A stretch of 20,030 bases of DNA from Litorisediminicola beolgyonensis (GTDB taxonomy: Bacteria > Pseudomonadota > Alphaproteobacteria > Rhodobacterales > Rhodobacteraceae), in NCBI RefSeq assembly GCF_042679605.1, contig NZ_JBHTMU010000055.1:1-20030 (forward strand), read 5' to 3'. Within the stretch, counting starts at the first letter, position 1. Every line of letters begins with the position of its first letter. The notes beneath the pieces are model-generated. The model was not told the origin of the DNA. It ran no database searches and saw only the letters and a list, made by a program, of their open reading frames with translations. Shown in pieces: positions 1-7,968 of this stretch. The translations under genes were made by a program, and so were the position numbers.

Positions 1-77
1 GTGACCCGGTGACCCGGTGACCCGGTGACCCGGTGACCCGGTGACCCGGTGACCCGGTGACCCGGTGACCCGGTGAC
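1..77. repeat. 8-bp tandem repeat, unit GTGACCCG, about 9.6 copies
   Basis: The octamer GTGACCCG is repeated head to tail without a mismatch from the first base to about 77, then decays (GTGACTTG). It probably starts before the window. The unit length is not a multiple of three, so it is unlikely to be coding. It lies downstream of the terminator of the ggpS operon. Perfect copies suggest slippage-driven copy number variation. No function can be assigned from the sequence. Confidence 0.95.
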
Positions 78-95
78 TTGGATCGGACCGGGCCG

Positions 96-109
96 CGCGA
101 CGCGTCGCG
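96..109. other. 14-bp perfect palindrome, CGCGACGCGTCGCG
   Basis: This sequence equals its own reverse complement. It sits seven bases from the second palindrome (117-130) and next to the octamer repeats. It has no T-run of its own in either direction. It may be a protein-binding site or a secondary hairpin downstream of the ggpS terminator. Only the symmetry is directly seen. Confidence 0.5.
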
Positions 110-111
110 GG

Positions 112-130
112 AAAAATTGCCCATGGGCAA
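112..130 (-). terminator. Rho-independent terminator of the gpsA-HAD-ggpS operon
   Basis: Read on the minus strand, the palindrome TTGCCCATGGGCAA (117-130) is followed at once by five T residues (complement of 112-116). The stem can be extended outward by a G-T and an A-T pair. It lies about 60 bases after the ggpS stop codon, the expected place for a factor-independent terminator of this leftward operon. Confidence 0.7.
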
Positions 131-188
131 CTGGTTACCGGTCTCATGCGTGCGCTAAGGCAGGGTTTTCGCAATCCGCTAGGTGTGG

Positions 189-1685
189 TCAGGCCGCGTC
201 GGTCTTGCCGAAATCCTGTGGCGACAGAAGCGCCAGCTGGTCGCGGGCCCAGGCCTGGGTGTTCCAGGTCTCGACCATGCGGCGGAGCTCGCCCATGCGG
301 TCGCGGCGCTCCTGCTCCGGCATCTCCAGCGCCTGCTCGATCGCGTGATCCATCGACTTGTTGGAATAGGGGTTGGTCAGCACCGCCGAGCTGAGCTCGA
401 TCGCCGCACCGGCAAATTCCGACAGGATCAGCACGCCGTCGCCATCTTCGCGCGCGGCGGCGAACTCCTTGCAGACGAGGTTCATGCCATCGGCGAGCGG
501 CGTGATCCAGGCCACGTCCGCGGCGCGGTAATAGGCGACGAGCTCCTCGAAGGGGATGGCGCGCGAGATGAGCGCGCAGGGGGTCATGGCGAAGGTGCCG
601 AAGCGGCCGTTGATGCGGCCCGCGATCTCCTCGATCTCGCGCTGGATCTCCTCGTAGACGGTCATCGCGCGGTTGGCCGAAACCGAGACATGCAGGAGGC
701 GGACCTGCCCGACGAGATCCGGCCGCCGCTCCATCAGCCGTTCGAAGGCCAGAAGCTGGTCGGCGCCGCCCTTGGTGTAGTCGGTGCGTCCGACCGACAG
801 GATGAGGCGCGCTCCGCCGAGCTCGTCCTTGATCGCGGCGGCGCGTTCGGCGGTCTCGGGCCGGGCGGTTACCTCGGCGATGTAGTCGGTGTCGACGCCG
901 ACCGGGGTGGTGCCGAGATGCACGACGTGATCGCCGACATGGATCGCGGTTGGAACGGTGCGGTCCGAAAGCGCCGAGCCTTCGGAGATGAAATCGTCAT
1001 CGACCTTTTCGCGCGGGACCTGATCGACGTCGCGGAGCGAGCGGACGACCGACACGAAGTTCGAGCTGTAGCGCGGGATGTGGAAGCCCACGACGTCGCA
1101 GGCCAAGAGCGAATCCACGATCTCGCCGCGCCAGGGCAGCACGTTGAAGATGTCGGCGCCCGGAAAGGGCGTGTGGTGGAAAAAGGAGATGCGCAGGTCG
1201 GGGCGCATCTGGCGCAGGTAGCCGGGCACGAGCCAGAGGTTGTAGTCGTGCACCCAGACCGATGCGCCCTTGGCCGCCTCCGAGGCGGCGGCCTCGGCGA
1301 AGGCCCAGTTCACCTCCTTGAAGGTCGGCCAGTCGACGGGGTCGTAATTATACTTCTCCTTGAAGCCGTGCAGGATCGGCCAGAACGCCTCTTTCGAGGT
1401 GACGTGGTAGAAGCTCGAGACCTGTTCCTTGGTCAGGGGCAGGCGCGAGACGGTGTATTTGCCAAAGCTGTCCTCGATCTCGACGACGCGCTCGAAGCCG
1501 GGGCTCGAGGTGTCCTCGGCCTCTTTCCAGGCGACCCAGGCGGCATTATCGACGCGGCCGAAGAAGCTTTTCAGCGTCGGCACGATGCCGTTGGGGCTCT
1601 TGTTTTCCTTGAAGACGATCTTGCCGTTTTCCTCGACCTCTTCATAGGGTTGGCGGTGGTAGACGATGACGAGATCGCTGCCCAT
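189..1685 (-). CDS. ggpS: Glucosylglycerol-phosphate synthase (GT20 family)
   Basis: This is a 498-residue GT20 glycosyltransferase. It probably joins glucose from a nucleotide sugar (ADP-glucose in characterised GgpS) to glycerol 3-phosphate in the cytoplasm. The N-terminus reads LVIVYHRQPYEEV, followed at residues 29-42 by KSPNGIVPTLKSFF. As I recall the family, this pattern matches cyanobacterial GgpS and not the OtsA N-terminus. Conserved GT20 signatures follow: WVHDYNLWLVP, FFHHTPFP, GRTDYTKG near residues 298-305 and DGMNLVCKEF near 397-407. The start is the ATG at 1685, one base after the stop of the phosphatase gene and behind an AAGGGAG ribosome site; an upstream in-frame extension would overlap that gene. 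The gpsA neighbour supplies the acceptor, which favours GgpS. The remaining alternative is trehalose-6-phosphate synthase (otsA), the name an automatic annotation would probably give. Confidence 0.82.
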   Translation of the reverse strand: MGSDLVIVYHRQPYEEVEENGKIVFKENKSPNGIVPTLKSFFGRVDNAAWVAWKEAEDTSSPGFERVVEIEDSFGKYTVSRLPLTKEQVSSFYHVTSKEAFWPILHGFKEKYNYDPVDWPTFKEVNWAFAEAAASEAAKGASVWVHDYNLWLVPGYLRQMRPDLRISFFHHTPFPGADIFNVLPWRGEIVDSLLACDVVGFHIPRYSSNFVSVVRSLRDVDQVPREKVDDDFISEGSALSDRTVPTAIHVGDHVVHLGTTPVGVDTDYIAEVTARPETAERAAAIKDELGGARLILSVGRTDYTKGGADQLLAFERLMERRPDLVGQVRLLHVSVSANRAMTVYEEIQREIEEIAGRINGRFGTFAMTPCALISRAIPFEELVAYYRAADVAWITPLADGMNLVCKEFAAAREDGDGVLILSEFAGAAIELSSAVLTNPYSNKSMDHAIEQALEMPEQERRDRMGELRRMVETWNTQAWARDQLALLSPQDFGKTDAA

Positions 1686-1686
1686 C

Positions 1687-2478
1687 TCAGGCTCCCTTCG
1701 CAGTCGGATGCAGGTTCTTTTCGACGATAGCCTCCAAGATACCGGCGGCGCCGATCGCCTTGGCGCTGTGGACATGGGGCAGATGCGCCACCCGGTCGAG
1801 GAGCGCTTGTTCCGAGCCTCCGACGGCGACCGCGGGCAGGCCGCATTCCAGCATGGAGGCGTCGTTGAGCGTGTCGCCCGCGGCGAGCACGCGGTCCTCG
1901 CCGATCTCCATATGCGCCACGAAGCGGCGGAGCGACGGGCCCTTGCTGACGCCTTTGGGCAGGACATCGAAGTAACGGTTGTCGGAGATCAGCCAATCGA
2001 GGCCCATCTCTTCGACCTTATCCTTACCGGAAGCATGGAAATCAGCGGGGTGGAGGTCGTAGCTCACGCGATACCTGAACTCGGTCGGCTGCAGCCTGAG
2101 GCCGGGATGGCCGTCGAACGCGGCGCGGACGCGGTCGCCTGCGTCGCCCCAGGCCTCGGCGATTTCCTTTTCCAGAGCCTCGATCGGCGCGATGGTGCGG
2201 CCGTCCACACGAGCGATGGTGGTGCCGACATCGCCGATCACGTATTCCGGCCAGGGCACGCCGCCATCGCAGAGCTCGGCGATGAACTCGGGGTCGCGGC
2301 CGGTCACGAAGACAAGACCGACCGTGTCGCGATGCGCCTCGATCCAGTCGTAGAGGCGCTGGCGGTCGGCATCGCTGCCGCCAAGAAAGGTGCCGTCGAG
2401 ATCGGTGGCGAGCACGAAGTGGCGCTCGCTCAGGGGCGGGCGGTCCTCGACCGGGACGGGGTGGGTCGCGCTCATCAT
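1687..2478 (-). CDS. HAD-family phosphatase, probable glucosylglycerol-phosphate phosphatase
   Basis: A 263-residue HAD hydrolase. Motif I is DLDGT, with the nucleophile and acid aspartates at D26 and D28. Motif II lies in FVTGRD, the motif III lysine is probably in the GVSKG segment, and motif IV is GDTLNDASM, all in order. The fold resembles sucrose-phosphate/trehalose-phosphate phosphatases. From its place between gpsA and ggpS it is inferred to remove the phosphate from glucosylglycerol phosphate. Known GgpPS enzymes of some proteobacteria carry a HAD phosphatase domain fused to the N-terminus of GgpS, which the gene order here mirrors. The start is one of two adjacent ATG codons (2478 or 2475) behind GAGGAG; the first overlaps the gpsA stop as ATGA, implying coupled translation. 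Exact substrate is inferred; an automatic name would be otsB or Cof-type. Confidence 0.8.
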   Translation of the reverse strand: MMSATHPVPVEDRPPLSERHFVLATDLDGTFLGGSDADRQRLYDWIEAHRDTVGLVFVTGRDPEFIAELCDGGVPWPEYVIGDVGTTIARVDGRTIAPIEALEKEIAEAWGDAGDRVRAAFDGHPGLRLQPTEFRYRVSYDLHPADFHASGKDKVEEMGLDWLISDNRYFDVLPKGVSKGPSLRRFVAHMEIGEDRVLAAGDTLNDASMLECGLPAVAVGGSEQALLDRVAHLPHVHSAKAIGAAGILEAIVEKNLHPTAKGA

Positions 2479-3629
2479 GCGGGCTCCTCGGTGGTGTTTG
2501 CGGCGGCGGGATGCGCCAGTTCCAGTTCGAGCGCGCGCGGCTCGGCTTCGATGGGACGGGCCCAAAGTTGGCGGAAGGTGAGATCGAGATCGGCGCCTTC
2601 ATGCAGAATGGCGTGCACCGCTTCGCAGATCGGCATGCGGACGCCGATGCGGCGGGCGAGATCGACGACGGAGACCGCGTTCACCTCGCCCTCGACGACG
2701 ACCGGTTTGCCATCGAAACAGTCCTCGCGGGCGGTGCCTTCGCCCAGTTGAACGCCGAGCGACATGTTGCGCGAGGTCATGGACGAACAGGTGAGGGTCA
2801 GGTCGCCCGCGCCGGAGAGGCCGGTCACGGTTTCTCTTCGTCCGCCAAGGGCTTCGGCGAGAAACTTCATCTCGTCCATGCCGCGGGTGATCAAGGCCGC
2901 GCGGGTGTTCTCGGCAAAGCCCGCGCCGGTCATCATCCCGCAGGCGATGGCGATCACGTTCTTGACCGCGCCGCCGATCTCGACACCGATCAGGTCGTCG
3001 GACATGTAGGGGCGGAAGGCGGCCGACGACATCGAGACCGACAGGCGCGCGGCGGGGCTTTTGGCGGGCTCAAGGCGGTCCTGGTAGCGGAAATCGAAGG
3101 CGATGGTGGCAGCGGTGGGGTGTCCGAGAACGGTCTCGCGCGCGAAGGTCGGGCCGGAGAGCGCGCCGACCGGGTGGCCGGGCAGTTCCTCTTCGAGAAG
3201 GTGCGAGAGCAGGTAGCCTGTGCCCTGTTCGATCCCTTTGCAGCAGAGCACGAGCGGCACGCCCTCCGGCAGGTGCGGGCGGACCGTCGCGCAGAGATCG
3301 CGCAAGGTGCGCGAGGGGGTCACGAAGAGCACGGCCTCGGCGCCGTCCAGCGCATGGGCGATGTCGGTCGTGGCCTCCAGCGTCTCGGGGAGGTCGGCGT
3401 CGGGCATGTAGTCGGTGTTGTGGTGGGTGTCGTTGATGGCGCGGGCGGTGTCCTCGCTGCGGCCCCAGATCCGCACCTCGCGCCCGGCGGCCGCTGCGAC
3501 GGCGGCAAGCGCGGTGCCCCAGCTGCCCATGCCCAGCACCGCGATCCGGTCATAGGGTTCGGCCAGGATCGCTGTGCTTTTCGTGGCGTCGGCGCCGTTT
3601 GGCGCAAGCGTTACCCGTAATGTCTCCAT
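2475..3629 (-). CDS. gpsA: NAD(P)H-dependent glycerol-3-phosphate dehydrogenase
   Basis: This 384-residue enzyme reduces dihydroxyacetone phosphate to sn-glycerol 3-phosphate. The Rossmann motif VLGMGSWGTA is at residues 31-40. The active-site region IGGAVKNVIAIACGM carries the catalytic lysine, and the C-terminal domain has LSGAGDLTLTCSS. Most GpsA proteins have about 330-340 residues; this one has roughly 27 extra residues before the Rossmann fold if the ATG at 3629 is used, and no clear ribosome site precedes it, so the true start could be a little different. It is the first gene of an operon with the HAD phosphatase (4-bp overlap) and ggpS. That suggests its glycerol 3-phosphate feeds osmolyte synthesis as well as phospholipids. 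It may still be the only gpsA copy of the cell. Confidence 0.93.
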   Translation of the reverse strand: METLRVTLAPNGADATKSTAILAEPYDRIAVLGMGSWGTALAAVAAAAGREVRIWGRSEDTARAINDTHHNTDYMPDADLPETLEATTDIAHALDGAEAVLFVTPSRTLRDLCATVRPHLPEGVPLVLCCKGIEQGTGYLLSHLLEEELPGHPVGALSGPTFARETVLGHPTAATIAFDFRYQDRLEPAKSPAARLSVSMSSAAFRPYMSDDLIGVEIGGAVKNVIAIACGMMTGAGFAENTRAALITRGMDEMKFLAEALGGRRETVTGLSGAGDLTLTCSSMTSRNMSLGVQLGEGTAREDCFDGKPVVVEGEVNAVSVVDLARRIGVRMPICEAVHAILHEGADLDLTFRQLWARPIEAEPRALELELAHPAAANTTEEPA

Positions 3630-3756
3630 GCGTGTGGCGGAAGCTCGCGCTTGGCGCTCTCCCGATCTGCTCCGTGTTCTGTTTGTTCCCCTCCAAAGGC
3701 TAGGGGGCGCGCCTGCGAAGTCCAGACGTCGGCGGGGTCGGTGTGGGGTGTGTCGC

Positions 3757-3800
3757 AATTGTTCAAATTATAGGCGATGCGCCGAGTGATTTGAACAATT
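3757..3800. promoter_or_regulatory. Perfect 12-bp inverted repeat, putative operator over the gpsA promoter
   Basis: AATTGTTCAAAT (3757-3768) is the exact reverse complement of ATTTGAACAATT (3789-3800). The arm centres are 32 bp apart, close to three helical turns, so two protein dimers could sit on the same DNA face. Each arm is itself a partial palindrome (TTG..CAA). One arm covers the -35 box and the other the edge of the -10 box and the likely transcription start. Occupancy would block RNA polymerase, so a repressor site is inferred; the regulator is unknown. Confidence 0.65.
3767..3795 (-). promoter_or_regulatory. Sigma-70-type promoter of the gpsA-HAD-ggpS operon
   Basis: On the minus strand TTCAAA (complement of 3790-3795) stands 17 bp before a perfect TATAAT (complement of 3767-3772). 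Transcription would start near 3760, leaving an untranslated leader of about 130 nucleotides before the gpsA ATG. The spacing and -10 box are consensus; the -35 box matches 4 of 6 positions of TTGACA. Confidence 0.65.
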
Positions 3801-3863
3801 CCTGGGCGGTGGCGATGCGGATTCACCGAAAAACGGGCCGTATTTCGGGCGAATGGCTTGCGA

Positions 3864-3880
3864 ATTGACTGCCGGTCAAT
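3864..3880. promoter_or_regulatory. Small inverted repeat ATTGAC-5-GTCAAT
   Basis: Two exact 6-bp arms are separated by TGCCG in the divergent region, about 217 bases before galU and 70 bases beyond the gpsA operator. It could be a transcription factor site or a short hairpin. Chance occurrence cannot be excluded for arms of this length. Confidence 0.3.
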
Positions 3881-3985
3881 ATGTCGCGGGCGTCTTTTAC
3901 GCCGCGTATTTATCTGGAATCGTTCGGTTTTCGAGATCTCACCAAGGGCGGATATTTTTCACCCATGCAACCAATGACAGGCTTT

Positions 3986-4013
3986 TTGACTTATTCCAGT
4001 GAACCCATACCAT
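3986..4013 (+). promoter_or_regulatory. Candidate galU promoter
   Basis: TTGACT (3986-3991) is followed after 16 bp by TACCAT (4008-4013), a 5/6 and a 4/6 match to the -35 and -10 consensus. The inferred start near 4020 would leave a leader of about 75 bases to the galU ATG. This is the best candidate seen, but it is weak and untested. Confidence 0.35.
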
Positions 4014-4096
4014 TCTGTCTGCCGCGTCGCAGCATAAGCGACCTGGCCCCGATCAAGGCGAGACCAGACAGAGCATAACCGAGGAGCTAACACCGA

Positions 4097-5005
4097 ATGA
4101 CCCGCACGACCGCACCGACGCCGACCCGCGTTCGCACTGCGATCTTCCCCGTTGCCGGGCTTGGAACGCGTTTTCTTCCTGCGACCAAGGCCACACCCAA
4201 GGAATTGCTGCCGGTCCTCGACCAGCCGCTTCTGCAGTTTGCCATCGACGAGGCGCGCGCCGCCGGGATCGAGCGGATGATCTTCGTGAGCCACCCATCG
4301 AAGGACGCGATCGAGCGGTATGTGCGTCAGGACGACGAGCTGGAAGAGACGCTCCGCGCCAAGGGCAAGGAGAGCATGGCCGACATGCTGCAGGACAACG
4401 CGCTCTGCGACGGCGAGGCGCAGGTGCGCTTCGTGATGCAGGACGAGCCGCTGGGCCTCGGCCATGCGGTGCTCTGCGCGGCCGATGGCGTGCTGCCGGG
4501 TCCGGTCGCGGTGATCCTGCCCGACGATCTGATCCTCGGTGAGCCCGGCTGCCTGAGCGAGATGATCGAGGCCTATGACCGCGAGACGGCCGGTCACATG
4601 GTTGCGACGATGGAGGTTGGCGAGGCCGAGGTCAGCTCTTACGGCGTTCTGGCCGTGACGGGGCGCGATGGTCCGCGCATCCTGGCCGACGGCATGGTCG
4701 AAAAGCCCGATCCCGCCGATGCGCCCTCGCGGCAGGCGGTGGTCGGGCGCTACGTGCTCGACGGGTCGATCTTCGACGATCTGCGCGGGCTTCCGGCGGG
4801 TGCGGGCGGCGAGATCCAGTTGACGGACGCGATTGCGCGCGGCGTCGGCACGGTGGGTCTCTGCGGGTTCCGCTTCACCGGCACACGTTTTGATTGCGGC
4901 TCCAAGCAGGGCATGCTGCAGGCGACCATCGCCTATGCGGGCCAGCACCCGGAGTTTCGCGACACGGTGATCGACGCGCGTCCCGACATGCTGGCCGCCG
5001 AGTAG
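4097..5005 (+). CDS. galU: UTP-glucose-1-phosphate uridylyltransferase
   Basis: This 302-residue nucleotidyltransferase makes UDP-glucose from glucose 1-phosphate and UTP for polysaccharide and glycolipid synthesis. The nucleotide-binding motif GLGTRFLPATKATPKEL lies at residues 21-37. Further signatures are ILPDDLIL, MVEKPDPADAPS and VGRYVLDGSIFDDL, and the length is normal for GalU. The start is clear: GAGGAG at 4081-4086 precedes the ATG by ten bases. The gene is divergent from the gpsA operon and shares its intergenic region. The pairing of a sugar-nucleotide enzyme with a glucosyl-osmolyte operon may reflect a shared use of glucose 1-phosphate, but GgpS normally uses ADP-glucose, so a direct link is not established. 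It ends three bases from the convergent PAS gene. Confidence 0.95.
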   Translation: MTRTTAPTPTRVRTAIFPVAGLGTRFLPATKATPKELLPVLDQPLLQFAIDEARAAGIERMIFVSHPSKDAIERYVRQDDELEETLRAKGKESMADMLQDNALCDGEAQVRFVMQDEPLGLGHAVLCAADGVLPGPVAVILPDDLILGEPGCLSEMIEAYDRETAGHMVATMEVGEAEVSSYGVLAVTGRDGPRILADGMVEKPDPADAPSRQAVVGRYVLDGSIFDDLRGLPAGAGGEIQLTDAIARGVGTVGLCGFRFTGTRFDCGSKQGMLQATIAYAGQHPEFRDTVIDARPDMLAAE

Positions 5006-5008
5006 GCG

Positions 5009-5683
5009 TCAGTCGTTCGACACCACGAGTTTCAGATGCGGCCGTTCCGACACCGGGGCGGCCGCATCTCTGTTCCGGGCGCTGCCATAGGCGCGCTTGC
5101 GTTCGGGGAGAGCGGCGGTCTCGATGAGGGGCGCGCGCAGGGGTATCTCTTCGAGTGTCAGCCCCGACAGCGAGAAGCGGCGGGCGTTGCGGCCGATCCG
5201 CCCGACCGTCACGAGGCCTCCGAGCAGCCGGTCGGTGGCGCCGCTTTGAGATCGCAGCGGCAGAAGCACCATGTCGCCGGTGACGCGCCCGAAGCCCAGG
5301 ACGGCGTCAGAGATCAGCTCGGCGCGCAGAAGCGCGGGGCGCGTCCCGATTTCGCCCAGAGCGGCGCTCATCCTTTCGCGCGCATCCTGGTCGAAGAGCG
5401 CCGAGAGCGGCAGGCCCGCCGCGGTATGCCCCATGAGGTCGTTCAGATGCCCGCCCGCGACGCGCAGGCGGCCGGTTCCGGGGGCGAGGATCTCGACGAT
5501 GAAGGCGTATTCGAGCGCGTCCTCGATGCCGCGGGGATCGACGCGGGAGCGGGCCGGGATCGGCTCGGCGGCGCTGCGGAGCGCCTGCCAGTAGCTCTCG
5601 ATCAGGCGCAGCGGCGCGGTGCGGCGCAGTTTTTCCCGCTCGGACATGAAGAAAACCTTCTTGGGACCGCTGTCGAAACGCAT
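5009..5683 (-). CDS. PAS_5-type (PAS-like) protein of unknown function
   Basis: A 224-residue soluble protein that resembles the alphaproteobacterial PAS_5 family (DUF1491-like PAS fold, by recall). The body after residue 20 has LRLIESYWQALR, then VEILAPGTGRLRVAGGHLNDLMGH, LPLSALF and a long segment on polar substitutions; the tail from about residue 175 looks disordered. No output domain such as a kinase or HTH is visible, so it may be a sensor or a partner of another protein. Start at 5683 is supported by AGGAGG ten bases upstream; a second ATG at residue 13 is possible. It faces galU tail to tail and is divergent from yicC with about 216 bases between them. Confidence 0.7.
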   Translation of the reverse strand: MRFDSGPKKVFFMSEREKLRRTAPLRLIESYWQALRSAAEPIPARSRVDPRGIEDALEYAFIVEILAPGTGRLRVAGGHLNDLMGHTAAGLPLSALFDQDARERMSAALGEIGTRPALLRAELISDAVLGFGRVTGDMVLLPLRSQSGATDRLLGGLVTVGRIGRNARRFSLSGLTLEEIPLRAPLIETAALPERKRAYGSARNRDAAAPVSERPHLKLVVSND

Positions 5684-5899
5684 GGTCGTAAACCCTCCTG
5701 CACGGGCGCTAACCGGCTGTCAGGAGACTCTGACAAAACGTTAACTCGCAAATCTTACCAAGGCATTAATAGGTCGGCCCCGCCTCAATTGCGCCACAAT
5801 TCCGCGTCGCTGGTTAATGCCCGGGCGGCGGCGCTTGCCTCGCGCGGGAGGCTCCAGTAGTCGCTGAGGTCAACCGTTCGGAATGGGGAGGACGCGGGC

Positions 5900-6790
5900 A
5901 TGCGTCAGTCGATGACCGGCTTCGCCGCGGCGCAGGGCGCCGGGTTCGGTCTGCGCTGGAGCTGGGAGCTGCGCAGCGTCAACGGCAAGGGGCTCGACCT
6001 CAGGCTGCGCCTGCCGGACTGGATCGACGGGCTCGAGCCGCGCCTGCGCGCGGCACTTCAGGGACGGCTAGCGCGCGGCTCGGTGACGGTGTCGCTCAAG
6101 GTGGCAGCGGGCGAAGAGACCGGCGCGGCGCGGCTGTCGGAGCCGATGCTGGGCGCCGTTCTGGATGCGCTTGCCGTGATCGAGGAGCGGGCGATGGCGG
6201 CGGGCGTGACGCTCGCGCCCTCGACCGCGGCGGAGCTTCTGTCGGTGCGCGGGATGCTCGACGGCGCCGCGGCGGGGCCGGATCCGGCCGACCTGGTACC
6301 GGTCCTCGTCACCGAGTTCGACGCGCTGGTCGCGAGCCTCGTCGCGATGCGGACCGCCGAAGGGGAGGCGACGCAGGCGATCCTGATGGGCCAGCTCGAG
6401 GAGATCGAGACGCTCGTGGCCGAGGCCGCGTCCCGCGCCGAGGCGCGGGCGGGCGAGCAGGCCGAGCGTCTGGCCCAGCAGCTCGCGCGCGTGATGGAGA
6501 CCGCCGACGGCATGGACTCGCAGCGGGTCGCGCAGGAGCTGGCGCTGATCGCGGTCAAGTCCGACGTCACCGAAGAGATCGACCGGCTGGGCGCGCATGT
6601 CGCCGCCGCGCGCGCGCTTCTCGCCGAGGACGGGCCGGTGGGCCGCAAGCTCGATTTCCTGATGCAGGAGTTCAACCGCGAGGCCAACACGCTCTGTTCC
6701 AAGGCGCAGTCGACCCCGCTGACGCAGACCGGGCTCGCGCTCAAGACGGTGATCGACCGGATGCGCGAGCAGGTCCAGAACGTGGAGTGA
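5900..6790 (+). CDS. yicC: YicC/YloC family endoribonuclease
   Basis: A 296-residue member of the YicC family, for which endoribonuclease activity has been described. The N-terminus MRQSMTGFA and the SVNGKGLDLRLRLP segment are the hallmark of the N-terminal domain. The C-terminal domain (DUF1732) carries EEIDRLGAHV, KLDFLMQEFNREANTLCSKA and the final VIDRMREQVQNVE. Length is normal. GGGGAGG eight bases before the ATG gives a firm start. Its stop codon overlaps the gmk GTG start as GTGA, a common yicC-gmk arrangement, so translation is probably coupled. Confidence 0.93.
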   Translation: MRQSMTGFAAAQGAGFGLRWSWELRSVNGKGLDLRLRLPDWIDGLEPRLRAALQGRLARGSVTVSLKVAAGEETGAARLSEPMLGAVLDALAVIEERAMAAGVTLAPSTAAELLSVRGMLDGAAAGPDPADLVPVLVTEFDALVASLVAMRTAEGEATQAILMGQLEEIETLVAEAASRAEARAGEQAERLAQQLARVMETADGMDSQRVAQELALIAVKSDVTEEIDRLGAHVAAARALLAEDGPVGRKLDFLMQEFNREANTLCSKAQSTPLTQTGLALKTVIDRMREQVQNVE

Positions 6791-7436
6791 CCGAGATGGC
6801 GGAGCGTCGCGGATTGCTGATCATTCTCTCCTCGCCCTCGGGCGCGGGCAAATCGACCCTGGCCAAGCGGATGCGGGTCTGGGACGAGAACGTGCAGTTC
6901 TCGGTCTCGGCCACCACGCGCGCGCCGCGCCCGGGCGAGGTCGACGGGCAGGATTACCACTTCATGTCCGAGAAGGCCTTCAAGCACACGGTGTCCGAGG
7001 GGGGCATGCTGGAGCACGCGCATGTGTTCGGCAATTTCTACGGCTCGCCCAAGGCGCCCGTGACCGAGGCGATCTCGCGCGGGGAGGATGTGCTCTTCGA
7101 TATCGACTGGCAGGGGGCGCAGCAGATCACCAATTCCGATCTCGGGCCGCACACGCTGTCGATCTTCCTGCTGCCGCCTTCGATCGCGGAACTGCGCAAC
7201 CGGCTGGAAAGCCGGGGGCAGGATACCGACGAGACGATCTCGAAGCGGATGCAGAAAAGCTGGGACGAGATCAGCCACTGGGGCAGCTACGATTTCGTGT
7301 TGGTCAACGATGATCTCGACGCGACCGAGGAGCGGCTGAAATCCATCGTGACCGCCGCGCGGCTGCGCCGGTCGCAGCAGCCGGGGCTTACGGGCCATGT
7401 CCGCCGTCTGCAGGAAGAGTTCGAGGAGGGGATGAC

Positions 7437-7440
<4 letters not shown>
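6787..7440 (+). CDS. gmk: Guanylate kinase
   Basis: This 217-residue kinase converts GMP to GDP with ATP, an essential step of guanine nucleotide supply. The P-loop SSPSGAGKST is at residues 15-24. FSVSATTRAPRPGEVDGQDYHF is the GMP-binding region, and DIDWQGAQQI follows further on; length fits the family. The start is uncertain between GTG at 6787, which overlaps the yicC stop by four bases, and ATG at 6796; both leave the P-loop intact. Its own stop overlaps the GTG of the next gene, so yicC, gmk and the carbonic anhydrase-like gene form one coupled operon. Confidence 0.94.
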
Positions 7441-7958
<518 letters not shown>

Positions 7959-7968
7959 GCGCGTCCTC

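Larger units (their letters stand above)
3630..4096. other. Divergent intergenic region between gpsA and galU
   Basis: No convincing gene lies in these 467 bases; a 71-codon minus-strand frame here has no recognisable family or ribosome site. The stretch holds the gpsA promoter with its inverted repeat, a second small inverted repeat at 3864-3880, a weak galU promoter candidate and the galU ribosome site at 4081-4086. It is richer in A and T than the flanking genes, as expected for a two-way promoter region. Confidence 0.7.

Noticed and set aside
1..77. Octamer repeats as a CRISPR array
   Set aside because: Units are 8 bp with no spacers, so it is a simple tandem repeat.
183..1730. Long plus-strand open frame of 515 codons opposite ggpS
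   Set aside because: It is the antisense shadow of a GC-rich gene: low-complexity Arg/Asp/Val-rich translation, no family signature, while the minus strand carries a clear GT20 protein.
189..2478. Naming the pair otsA/otsB (trehalose)
   Set aside because: GgpS-like N-terminal motifs and the linked gpsA favour glucosylglycerol. The trehalose reading is kept only as an alternative.
3611..3826. 71-codon minus-strand frame upstream of gpsA
   Set aside because: It overlaps the gpsA start region and the promoter/operator, has no ribosome site and no recognisable family.
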